Shown: in pieces, positions 34,992 to 44,200 of the stretch
Layout: the number at the start of each line of letters is the position of its first letter
Numbering within the stretch: position 1 is the first letter of the stretch
Source of the DNA: UBA6183 sp943372215
GTDB lineage: Bacteria > Bacteroidota > Bacteroidia > UKL13-3
Assembly: GCA_943372215.1 (NCBI GenBank)
Contig: CALRXU020000013.1
Span: 84,819 to 148,818, forward strand
DNA: 64,000 nucleotides
Direction: 5' to 3'
Program-made: the position numbers and the translations under genes
Notes under the pieces: model-generated
What the model was told of the DNA's origin: nothing
The model's database searches: none
The model's input: the letters and a program-made list of their open reading frames with translations, nothing else

Positions 34992-37130
34992 ATGAAAAAA
35001 CTATTTATTGGTATGCTATCGTTGGCAATGATTACTGCAAACGTTAAGGCAGATGAAGGCATGTGGTTGCCGTGGCTATTAAAAAGCCAAACAGCCGAAG
35101 CCATGAAGAAAAAGGGATTAAAACTTACTCCTGAGCAACTGTACGATTTAAACAAAAGCAGTTTAAAAGACGCTATTGTTTGGTTCGGAGGTGGGTGTAC
35201 AGGCGAGGTGATATCTGCAAATGGACTGATTTTAACCAATCACCATTGTGGTTATGACTACATTAGTAACTTAAGCACCTCAGCTGACAATATTTTGGAC
35301 AATGGCTTTTGGGCCAAAAGCTACCAGGAAGAACGCCCGGTTGCTGGCTTAACAGTGGCCTTTGTGGTTAAAGTAGAAGACATTACCGCAGAAGTACTTG
35401 AAGCGGTAAAAGGTTTAAACGAAAAAGAACGTGCAGCCAAATTGCCAACTCTTTATAAAACCATTATAGAGAGAACCATTAAGGGCACTAATTACGAAGC
35501 TCAATGCCGTGAAATGTACAAAGGAAATGCTTATTATGTATTTACTTTTGAGCGTTTTACTGACGTGCGTTTGGTTGGTACTCCACCACAAAATATTGGT
35601 AAATTTGGGGGCGAAACCGACAACTGGATGTGGCCTCGCCATACTGGAGATTTTAGCATGTTTAGGGTGTATACCGGAAAAGATGGCAAACCAGCTAAAT
35701 ATGCTGCTGATAACATTCCATTAAAAGCCAAACACCATTTACCCATTAATTTAAAGGGCATTAAAAGTGGTGATTACGCCATGATTATGGGCTTCCCTGG
35801 TCGCACCAACCGCTATGAGTTTAGCCAAGGTGTGCAAATAGCTACCGATTTGGTTGACCCTGCTATTGTTGCGTTGCGTGATGTGCGGTTAAACGCTTGG
35901 AAAGAGCAAATGAATAAAGACACCGACATCCGTTTAAAATTAAGCGGTGATTTTGCCAGTGTGGCCAACTACTGGAAATACTTTAGGGGTGAAGCCGAGC
36001 AGTTAAAAAACAACAAAGTATTTGAGCAAAAGCAAGCTGAAGAAAAAGCATTTGCCAAGTGGGCCAGTGATAAAAATGATTATAAAAACCTGTTGGCTGA
36101 CGTAGAAAAAACTTTTGCTGCATACAAACCTTACAGTTTACAAACCACTTATTTGCGTGAGGGTATATACGCTTCAACGTTGGTAAAGTATGCCCAATTG
36201 GGTTCAGGTTTTGAAGACGCACTAACTAAAAATGATACGGTTAAAATTGAGACCTTAAAAAATCAATACTTAGGTGCTTTAGGAGATTTACCATACGACC
36301 CGGCCATTGTGTTAGCAGACAAGCGTTTGTTTGATAGCATATTGGTATTGTATTACAACAATATTCCTAAAGACCAACAATGCGATTACTTCAGCAATGT
36401 TATCCTTAAGTATGCATCAACTCCGCGTGAAGCCATAAAAGCTTATACCAATTACTTGTTTGATAACAGCATTTTTGCCAATGCAGATATGGCAAAAGCG
36501 TTTATTACCAGCCCTCGTTTAGGCTTATTAAAAAACGACCCAGCCTATAAGTTTTTGGATGCATTTAAAACTTACCACAACAAAAACTTTAAACCAAAGG
36601 TGGATGAGTTTAATGAGACCATTACCGGACTTGGTCGTTTGTACATTAAAGGCTTAATGGAGATGAATCCTAAAAAGCAGTTTTACCCAGATGCCAACTC
36701 TTCATTACGTTTAACCTATGGAAGTGTAAAAACGTATATGAAATATCCATTGATTACCAATTTGGATGAGGTGATTGCTAAAAACGCTGCAAGCAATGGT
36801 AACCCTGAGTTTAGCATACCTGAGCGTTTAAAAGAATTGCATAAAAACAAGGACTATGGCCGTTATGCCATGAAGGATGGCAGACTTCCGGTAGCCTTTT
36901 TAAGTGATAATGACATTACTGGTGGAAACAGTGGAAGCCCTGTTATTGATGGCGAAGGCCGCATTATTGGTTTGGCTTTTGATGGAAACTGGGAAGCCAT
37001 GAGTGGTAACATTCATTTTGATCCTAAAAACAAACGTACCATTAATGTAGATATTCGTTATGTGTTGTTCTTGATTGAAAAATACGGACAAGCACCGAAT
37101 ATTGTGAATGAAATGACCATCGTTCAATAA
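34992..37130 (+). CDS. S46 family dipeptidyl-peptidase, DPP7-like
   Basis: 712 residues, signal peptide MKKLFIGMLSLAMITANVKA. Chymotrypsin-fold serine peptidase that removes dipeptides from the N-terminus of oligopeptides in the periplasm. The triad is His85 (LILTNHHCGYD), Asp in TDNWMWPRHTGDFS and Ser647 (GGNSGSPVID). The residue 18 positions after the Ser is Gly665 (AFDGNW). In characterised members this place is Arg in acidic-specific DPP11 and Gly in hydrophobic-specific DPP7, so DPP7-type specificity is predicted. The gene is monocistronic, with a strong terminator after it. Confidence 0.94.
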   Translation: MKKLFIGMLSLAMITANVKADEGMWLPWLLKSQTAEAMKKKGLKLTPEQLYDLNKSSLKDAIVWFGGGCTGEVISANGLILTNHHCGYDYISNLSTSADNILDNGFWAKSYQEERPVAGLTVAFVVKVEDITAEVLEAVKGLNEKERAAKLPTLYKTIIERTIKGTNYEAQCREMYKGNAYYVFTFERFTDVRLVGTPPQNIGKFGGETDNWMWPRHTGDFSMFRVYTGKDGKPAKYAADNIPLKAKHHLPINLKGIKSGDYAMIMGFPGRTNRYEFSQGVQIATDLVDPAIVALRDVRLNAWKEQMNKDTDIRLKLSGDFASVANYWKYFRGEAEQLKNNKVFEQKQAEEKAFAKWASDKNDYKNLLADVEKTFAAYKPYSLQTTYLREGIYASTLVKYAQLGSGFEDALTKNDTVKIETLKNQYLGALGDLPYDPAIVLADKRLFDSILVLYYNNIPKDQQCDYFSNVILKYASTPREAIKAYTNYLFDNSIFANADMAKAFITSPRLGLLKNDPAYKFLDAFKTYHNKNFKPKVDEFNETITGLGRLYIKGLMEMNPKKQFYPDANSSLRLTYGSVKTYMKYPLITNLDEVIAKNAASNGNPEFSIPERLKELHKNKDYGRYAMKDGRLPVAFLSDNDITGGNSGSPVIDGEGRIIGLAFDGNWEAMSGNIHFDPKNKRTINVDIRYVLFLIEKYGQAPNIVNEMTIVQ

Positions 37131-37150
37131 ACTAAAAACATATTGATGCT

Positions 37151-37184
37151 AAAGGAGGCCGCCCCGAATGGGGCGGCCTCTTTT
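37151..37184 (+). terminator. Terminator after the S46 peptidase gene
   Basis: GAGGCCGCCCC / GGGGCGGCCTC stem, loop GAAT, with AAAG and TTTT flanks extending the pairing. It lies 20 bases after the stop and could also serve the convergent TonB-like gene. Confidence 0.85.
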
Positions 37185-37207
37185 AAGTTATAGCGTAATT
37201 CATCTAA

Positions 37208-37654
37208 TTATAGTTTGAATCTAATAGGAAGAGTGAGCGATACTCGAACCACTTCTCCATTTTCTTTGCCTGGTTGCCATTTGGGCATTAGCTTTAGTAT
37301 TCTTTCCATTTCCTCTTCAAAACCATAACCCTTTGTAGACGTAATAAACCTAATGTTTGAAATTGACCCATCTTTTTCTATGACAAACATAGCAGCTATT
37401 TTACACTCTATGCCTTGCTCCTTTGCTACTTTAGGATAAATCATGTTTTTTGAAACGAATTCATACTCATTCATACCTTTATAATTAAACATGGGCATTT
37501 GTTCTGCGGAAAGATGAATTTCATTTATATCATAAACTTGCCTTATTGTATCAGAAGGACTATCAGGAGTAATGGTGATTGGTTCCAATTGTGCCATAGC
37601 ACTGTAGCATAATATCAGCGGGCAACATAACAAGAATAAACATTTAATTTTCAT
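37208..37654 (-). CDS. TonB C-terminal-domain protein
   Basis: 148 residues. A signal peptide (CLFLLCCPLILCYSAMAQ) replaces the usual TonB membrane anchor. The rest is a TonB C-terminal domain: YPKVAKEQGIECKIAAMFVIEKDGSISNIRF, then FEEEMERILKLMPKWQPGKENGE and VSLTLPIRF. Without a membrane anchor and proline-rich spacer it cannot act as a classical energy transducer. Many Bacteroidota encode such short secreted TonB_C proteins of unclear role. Convergent with the S46 gene. Confidence 0.88.
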   Translation of the reverse strand: MKIKCLFLLCCPLILCYSAMAQLEPITITPDSPSDTIRQVYDINEIHLSAEQMPMFNYKGMNEYEFVSKNMIYPKVAKEQGIECKIAAMFVIEKDGSISNIRFITSTKGYGFEEEMERILKLMPKWQPGKENGEVVRVSLTLPIRFKL

Positions 37655-37742
37655 ACTATTTTATTTAAGTCGTTTAATCCAAATATACCCAAATAATTGC
37701 TAACCTAATTGTTTTTGTCTGACAAACACCATCTATTGCCAC

Positions 37743-37766
37743 AAATGCCCGAGGCCGCGGGCATTT
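37743..37766 (-). terminator. Terminator-like hairpin after the oxygenase gene
   Basis: AAATGCCCG / CGGGCATTT with a 6-base loop, 11 bases past the stop of the leftward oxygenase gene. On the minus strand it is followed only by TGTGGC, so the T-run is weak. Confidence 0.5.
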
Positions 37767-37777
37767 AACCCCGAACC

Positions 37778-38371
37778 TTACCCCCTCTTTAACCAGCCCG
37801 TAACACTCAACCGTGTTTGTTGGGTAAGCAATACCTCATGATACAACTCATTGCTTTTAAACAATACGGCTTTGCCTTGTATAGGTGCAATTTTAAAGTT
37901 ATTTCCAGGTTGATAAACAAGTAATTCACCCCCATCATGGGATTGCCAATGGTCATTCAAATAACATATCATAGAATATGTTCTGCGCGAATCGTTTTTA
38001 AATTGGTCGAGGTGTTTGGTATAAAAACTGCCCTTTTCATACACCGAATAATGGAATTCACACTCCGTAATGCCTGTAAAACAAGTCATGTTTAAATAAC
38101 GGATAAAAGCTTCTATGTGGCTAAAAAAGGCATTTTCAGCAGCGTTATGGTGTGCTTTATCCAGCCAATAAATCACATCACTTCTAAGCCTTACATCGTG
38201 CAATAATTTATGGGCATTGCCTACTCCTGCTGCAAGCAGTAGTTTTTCAGCATTTAGCAATAACAAACTCTGCCTTAATTCATCCACCAAAACCTGACTT
38301 AAAAAATGAGGTGATATGCCGATGTGGTTTTCCATAAAACTACTGATTAATTCTTCAAACACGTCTTCCAT
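37778..38371 (-). CDS. 2OG-Fe(II) oxygenase (prolyl-4-hydroxylase-like)
   Basis: 197 residues. The double-stranded beta-helix core is in the C-terminal half. The iron ligands His and Asp lie in FYTKHLDQF, the distal His in SNELYHEVLL and the 2-oxoglutarate Arg in QTRLSVTGWLKRG. The DGGELLVYQPG segment is characteristic of the SM-20/P4Hc branch. It would hydroxylate a protein or small molecule using O2 and 2-oxoglutarate; the substrate is not evident. The gene is alone, leftward, divergent from the helicase gene. Confidence 0.9.
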   Translation of the reverse strand: MEDVFEELISSFMENHIGISPHFLSQVLVDELRQSLLLLNAEKLLLAAGVGNAHKLLHDVRLRSDVIYWLDKAHHNAAENAFFSHIEAFIRYLNMTCFTGITECEFHYSVYEKGSFYTKHLDQFKNDSRRTYSMICYLNDHWQSHDGGELLVYQPGNNFKIAPIQGKAVLFKSNELYHEVLLTQQTRLSVTGWLKRG

Positions 38372-38506
38372 TACACATACACTTTATTGGTTATTGCGGC
38401 ACTTGGCAAGGTAAGTGAATAAATGAGTTCAGTGGCATAAATTGCGCTAAACCATACAATCTCTGGCTTCCGTGCATTTTCGTCATGTAAAAACCGTTGG
38501 TTCGTT

Positions 38507-38514
38507 TATCTTTG
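38507..38514 (+). promoter_or_regulatory. Candidate -7 element (TATCTTTG) of the helicase gene
   Basis: Exact TAnnTTTG match 23 bases before the ATG at 38538; the -33 box is not a clear TTTG. Confidence 0.45.
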
Positions 38515-38537
38515 TTGTTTAACTGATTCTATTATTT

Positions 38538-39680
38538 ATGCCATTTGCTGCACTGGGTTTAAATCGTGATTTGTTGTTTGCTTTGGAAAAACAATTTTAC
38601 GTAAACCCCTATCCTATTCAACAAAAAGCCATTCCAGAAATATTAACAGGCAAAGATGTATTGGGCATTGCGCAAACAGGCTCAGGCAAAACGGCCAGTT
38701 ATGTATTGCCTACCTTACAATTGCTGCAGCACAAACCCGCAGCTAAAAACAGGCACATCAATACCCTTGTTTTAGTGCCTACGAGGGAACTGGCCATACA
38801 AGTACAAAAAGTGTACAAAGCCTTTGGCGAGTGGCTACCTCAACACCTCAAGTCGTTGGCTGTTTATGGTGGCGTATCTATTAACCCACAAATGATAGCC
38901 CTGCAAGGCGTTGAGATTTTGGTGGCTACACCAGGCAGGTTGTTAGAGTTGGTCGAAAAAAAATCGGTTTATCTTGCTAATGTTGAGGTGCTTATTTTGG
39001 ATGAGGCTGATAAGATGTTAAACCTTGGCTTTAAAGAGGAAATGAATCAGGTGCTTGCCTTGTTGCCCAAAAAACGCCAGAATCTATTGTTCTCAGCCAC
39101 GTTGAGTACTGATTTAACAGCCATTAAAGAGGTGTTGTTACAAAACCCAGTTACTGTTGAGGTAGAAGCCGAAACTCAAAACCTGGACTTAATTACCCAA
39201 CTGGCTTATATTGCCGAAGACGAAAGAAAAGGCCCCTTGTTGCGTTATTTAATTAAACAACACCAAATGAAACAGCTGTTGGTGTTTGCCTCATCTGTGC
39301 ATAGGGTTGATGCCATAGCTGATAAATTAAATGCCAATAAAATTAAAGCCATAGCCATGCACAGCAAAAAAAGCCAAGGAGCCAGAGAAGACGCGCTGCG
39401 CAAATTTAAACAAGGAGAGGTTGATGTGCTTGTTGCAACAGATTTGATGTCGCGGGGTATTGATATTCCATTTTTACCCTTTGTGGTAAATTATGAGTTG
39501 CCCCGCTCACCCAAAGACTATGTGCATCGCATTGGAAGAACCGGAAGGGCCGAGCATGCAGGTACAGCCATTAGTTTGGTGAACACCGATGAGTTACACC
39601 ATTTTCATGTCATTCAAAAAAAGATGAAAAAGCAAGTGGAATTGGTGGATTCTTTTGACATGAATTTAAAGGGTTATTGA
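38538..39680 (+). CDS. DEAD-box ATP-dependent RNA helicase
   Basis: 380 residues, a minimal helicase core of two RecA-like domains. Q motif PYPIQQKAIPEIL, motif I AQTGSGKTA, Ia PTRELAIQ, II DEAD, III SAT, IV LVFASSV, V ATDLMSRGIDIP and VI HRIGRTGRA are all present. It lacks the basic C-terminal extension that many RhlE-type proteins carry. It likely remodels RNA in ribosome assembly or decay, often cold-related in this family, but nothing here shows cold regulation. Monocistronic. Confidence 0.95.
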   Translation: MPFAALGLNRDLLFALEKQFYVNPYPIQQKAIPEILTGKDVLGIAQTGSGKTASYVLPTLQLLQHKPAAKNRHINTLVLVPTRELAIQVQKVYKAFGEWLPQHLKSLAVYGGVSINPQMIALQGVEILVATPGRLLELVEKKSVYLANVEVLILDEADKMLNLGFKEEMNQVLALLPKKRQNLLFSATLSTDLTAIKEVLLQNPVTVEVEAETQNLDLITQLAYIAEDERKGPLLRYLIKQHQMKQLLVFASSVHRVDAIADKLNANKIKAIAMHSKKSQGAREDALRKFKQGEVDVLVATDLMSRGIDIPFLPFVVNYELPRSPKDYVHRIGRTGRAEHAGTAISLVNTDELHHFHVIQKKMKKQVELVDSFDMNLKGY

Positions 39681-39732
39681 GTTAGGTGCACTACTTTATT
39701 TTCGTTTCAACTTATAGGTAGCAAAACAGCTT

Positions 39733-39950
39733 TTAACGAATGCTGATTTTTTGAACCGTGGTAGTACCATGTTGTGTAATGTTTAATAAATACAATCCGC
39801 TGCTTAAATTGCCCAATTCCACCTTGCCCTCAGTGGTGATGCTTACATCAGCCACCAATACCTTACCTGTTAAATCGCTTACACTTAATTGCGCAGTGTT
39901 TTCAACCCCCATCAACGTAAAACTGCCATTGTTGGGGTTGGGGTAAAGTT
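39733..39950 (-). repeat. Sorting-domain DNA block, copy 1
   Basis: The last about 215 bases of the 456-residue gene are highly similar to the last about 215 bases of the upstream 1400-residue gene (41066-41280). The first 39 or so bases of coding end are identical. A recent duplication or gene conversion of the sorting-domain segment is likely. Confidence 0.75.
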
Positions 39951-41103
39951 GAAATTGCGGTTTGCGTAAATTAAACTCCTGTACACTGGTTTGGATGTTA
40001 CCTTCGGGTGTGGTTTTAAACACATAAATATCGTAATTGCTACTGTCAAAATTGGGGGTGGCCAAACCTACCCCATAAAAGCCCCCATCTGCTGCCTGCC
40101 CCACCTTGCTAATACCCGTTTGTTCTGTGGTAAAATGTGGTTTGCTCCATACTTTGTTTAAGTTGGAATCTAATAACAACAAATCAGTGCCGCCCAATAT
40201 AAAACCACCTTGTTTGGTGGTGTTTAACACAATGTAAGCCTTTGATTGGTAGGCCACCTCCTTGGTTTTGCCCGTGGGCAAACCATCCATATCATGAAAC
40301 TGCAAGTAATACCTGTTTTCCATGGTATGCTTCACCAAACTTACCAAACTCCCATCTGCCAATTGCACCACGTCATAAATCTCTTCAAAAGGAACAACCG
40401 TTACCACCGTATCCAACTTACCCACTTGTTTGCCCATACTGTCAATGTGTAGCAATGTCTTTTGGCCAAATACTAGATACTCTGATTTGCTAACATGCTT
40501 AAAAAAAGTTTTAAACTTAAAAAACTCAGGGACAGAGAAATACTGATACGATAAACGTTTGCCATTTAAAGTAGTTAACTGAAAAATTAAATGTGGAATT
40601 TTGGGTGGTGGAGGAAGCCCTATACCAATTGAAACAAGTTGATTTTTCACATTATCAAGCATCATTTTTTCTATGCCACTTGACCCTCCTATACTAACTG
40701 TGTATATAGTATCAAAAAGTAACTTACCATTTAGTTCTACAATGGATAAGCCGGCATTTCCTTCTGCCTGAAAGTTAACATTTTTACCAATATATAGCTT
40801 GTTGTTTAATTCTATGGCTGAAGTATTCTGATAGGAATATTTGGTTGCAATCAGTTCCCAATTGGTTAAGCCAAAGGCATTCAAATTGGCCGCGTAATCT
40901 CGGCTGGCTATGGCTATGGTATCTTCAATAGACCCCAACACCAAAAAACTACCATTGGACAACTCGACTATATTTGCAGGCCTGTCGTCTCCTGTTGTAC
41001 CCAATAATCGTTTAAAGGAGTATTGCGCCCTTGCAGGCGCAATACTCCAAAAAAGGATAATAACACTAACGAATGCTGATTTTTTGAACCGTGGTAGTAC
41101 CAT
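39733..41103 (-). CDS. T9SS type A sorting-domain protein, starts inside upstream gene
   Basis: 456 residues. Signal peptide KKSAFVSVIILFWSIAPARAQ. The middle is built of repeated beta-propeller-like strands (GGFILGGTDLLLLDSNL, GGFYGVGLATPNFDSSN). The C-terminus has PQFQLYPNPNNGSFTLMG and ends in TTVQKISIR, a type A sorting domain for T9SS export. The ATG at 41103 lies within the last codons of the upstream 1400-residue gene, in another frame, and no other start precedes the signal peptide. The 38-base overlap means translational coupling. The function of the exported part is unknown; it may partner with the upstream protein. Confidence 0.88.
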   Translation of the reverse strand: MVLPRFKKSAFVSVIILFWSIAPARAQYSFKRLLGTTGDDRPANIVELSNGSFLVLGSIEDTIAIASRDYAANLNAFGLTNWELIATKYSYQNTSAIELNNKLYIGKNVNFQAEGNAGLSIVELNGKLLFDTIYTVSIGGSSGIEKMMLDNVKNQLVSIGIGLPPPPKIPHLIFQLTTLNGKRLSYQYFSVPEFFKFKTFFKHVSKSEYLVFGQKTLLHIDSMGKQVGKLDTVVTVVPFEEIYDVVQLADGSLVSLVKHTMENRYYLQFHDMDGLPTGKTKEVAYQSKAYIVLNTTKQGGFILGGTDLLLLDSNLNKVWSKPHFTTEQTGISKVGQAADGGFYGVGLATPNFDSSNYDIYVFKTTPEGNIQTSVQEFNLRKPQFQLYPNPNNGSFTLMGVENTAQLSVSDLTGKVLVADVSITTEGKVELGNLSSGLYLLNITQHGTTTVQKISIR

Positions 41104-41280
41104 GTTGTTTAATGTTTAATAAATACAAGCCGCTGCTTAAATTGCCCAACTCCACCGTGCCATTGCTGCTTATACTAACCTGCTGTATAAGTAGTTTTCC
41201 TGTTAAATCGCTCACACTAACCGCAGCAGTGTTTTCAACTCCCGTTAACGTAAAACTGCCATTGTTGGGGTTGGGATATA
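41066..41280 (-). repeat. Sorting-domain DNA block, copy 2
   Basis: Matches the block at 39733-39950. In this copy the segment also carries the start codon and first residues (MVLPRFKKSAFV) of the next gene in a second frame. Confidence 0.75.
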
Positions 41281-44200
41281 TTAAGATGGAATTGTTGGTG
41301 GTTTGGTTGCTTGGCTTTGTGGGCAGTTGTTTGGCTGCTCCTTTTTTACCCAGGGCACAGGTAAACTCATAATCGCTTAACAAGGCCAGTTCCCTTATGG
41401 GTGCGTAAGGCGAATACAGGTTAGTGCCATCAGGGGCCGTAAGCACATAACGGTATTGGTAGCCATCGTTATAGGTGTTTACCACATCGGGGTTAAAGGC
41501 AAAGGCCCCGTTTTCGTCTGTATAAGCCACTTCTGCCATCAATTGGTTGGTATTGCGCTGTAAATATACGGCATTTGCAGCCAAATTGGTAAACCCACAA
41601 TCGGCACTGATGTTGCCAGCCAGCACCAATTCCGGCTCAAAAGCCTCCACCTCTATACGCAGTTGCCGCTCGTCCCACAAAATGGCGCGGGCCGTAAAGG
41701 CGGCCGGGCTTTGGGTAATGCCGTTTTTTTGGGCAATGGTGGTTAAAATTGCCACGGCTTCATCGCCCATGCTGCGAGGAGTGGTGGCATTTATCAGGTA
41801 ATTGAGGTAAGTTTGGTACAACAGCTTGTAGTCGGCCATCAACTCCTGCTGATTGGCACATTCTGTACTGGCATCAATGCTGTTAATCAGGTTTAGGGCT
41901 TGTGCCTGGGTTTCAGGGTAAGCCATCAGGGCCTCGGCATCAACCAAATTGATAATATTGGTGTTAGTAATGGGATTTTGTTGATAGCCCATGCGGTGTT
42001 GCACCTGGTCATAATATTTCAGGCTAAATTTTTCTACCCCACTTGCACCTGGTGCAGCACCCACACCATTGCCATTGCCGGGGTCAGCAGGCAAATTGTT
42101 TAACCCACAAATATCAGGCCCGTAACCCGCCACAATATTGGCTGCGGGAGGCAAGGTAGAGCTGTAATTGATGGGACTGGTGTACACAATTTGGGGTGGG
42201 GCGCCATGAAACACCCACAGGTTGTGGTTGTTGAAACTTTGCACCAGGTGTATGTCTTTTGCTCCGGCCGGGCGGTTAATAAAATAATTGCTTCTTGACT
42301 CGCTGCCCACTACCCCATGGGTGGTGGGGTTGGTGATGCGCAACATGTGGCTGGTAAGCGTGATGCCCTCCTGCGCTTGGCTAAACTGGTTGCAATAATA
42401 GTTGGAGTTAACCATGCTGCCAGTAGCAGATAGGCCATAGCCCGTGCTTGTTCGGTTATCATACACCAAACTGTTGGGACAAACGCTTAACTGCAAACTG
42501 CGTATGCTGCGGCTGCCTGTGTTTGTTGCAGGGCTTATTTGGTTACGCAGGTGGTTTACCCCACCGCTGCTGGTGGGTTTAATGCCCACGGTACCCCCCA
42601 ACCAATACCCATTGTTGCGCACGGTAATGGTATTGTCAGACATTTCATTTAAGGGGTATTGCCCTAATACATACTTATCATATTTAGGATCATTTGGATT
42701 TCCACCCACCGCATTGGTGGTGATAATGCCCCAGCTTACGTTGTTAATGATGTTGCGGTTAATTTTAAGGCTTTTGTACTTGCGCACGCCCCCGCTAGGC
42801 TCGGCCAACCAAATGCCCGTGCTGCCATTGGTGCGCCCGGTAATGGTGTTGTGGGTAATGTATATTTCCGTACCATCGTCAATTCTATCCCAACTTTCGT
42901 TGCTAAACAGGTAAATGGCAGCCGTGCCTGAGTTAACAAATTGGTTACGGTAGGTGGGGTCATTTTCATTGGCGGGGTTGCGGCCAATATATATTTTTCG
43001 GCCATTGCCCCTGTTTATGTTTATGCCGTAATTGGTAATGTTATCAAATACACAGCGGTTAATGCTGGCTACCAATGTACCAGGAGGGTAAAGTTGGGGT
43101 AAATAATCCAATATTACTGCATTGGCGCAATTTTTAAACTGCACCTGTTCAATGTATAACTCTTTTACTTGGTCTCCCGTTGTTGGAGCCAATAACAATT
43201 GAATACTGGCCATTTTTGGGTTGGTACATTGCAGGTTTGGCCCCCGCAAAATAAAAGGGTAGCTGGCCAAAACATTGCGTTTATTAATATAGTAACCATA
43301 CTGGCCACCCGTAATTTTATAAGAAGCGCTCCATTGTGTGGCAGGTAGTTTAATGGTGGGGTTGGTGCCATACATGGCATAAATACCTCGTTTTAAACCA
43401 TCTGTATAACCGTTATTGCTTCCCCTGCTTTGGTTAACTAACGGCACATCATTATCAAAAATAGCTTTGGTAAAATAATCAATAACACCGCCACCATTAA
43501 AGTGAATACCTGTTTCATTGGCTATAAACTTTACATTTCCCAAGGCATCGTTTACAAAGGTAAAATCACTTTCCATATTTATCGCGGTATAAGCATCTCT
43601 AATGGTGGTAAATCCGTTATTGGATTGGGTATTTATAAAACTTACCCCAACCGGGTTGTTATTAACTCTATAATCTTTAAGTTCAATCCCTTGCCACATG
43701 GTATTTAAACAAGCCATGCCTCTTAAGGTGCAATTGTTTGCCAATTCTAATTTAGCCCCACCCTCAACCCGTATTTTCGCTTCCTCGGTAAACTCCAAAC
43801 TTAAATTATCAATTCTAAAAACAGTGCCCACACCAGTAACGGTAATGCCTTTGGTTATTTTTAATGCTGTTTTATTAAAGGTACTGGCATTCCAAGTGGT
43901 GGAGGTATTAATCACAATTGGTTGGTATTCGTCATTTAAAATAGGGTTGTCAAAAAACGGGTTGTGAAAAGGGTTATTCCAATCGCCATAAATTTTACTG
44001 GGCAAAAATTGGTAATGTTGGGTACTAGGTACAATGGAACTTAAAAACAAATTGTGTTCTTTTGCTCCTGTTTGTGGGTTAAGGCCAAGCAACTGATTAC
44101 CAGATAGGGCATAAATTAATCCATTTTCGCTCATTTGCAATTGTGAGTTGGCAAATCCCTTTGTTGCCAGTATTTGTGTTAATGTTATATTAAATGGATT

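Noticed and set aside
42444..42914. 156-codon plus-strand frame inside the large T9SS gene
   Set aside because: It is antisense to a well-supported beta-helix protein, has low-complexity composition and no family signature.
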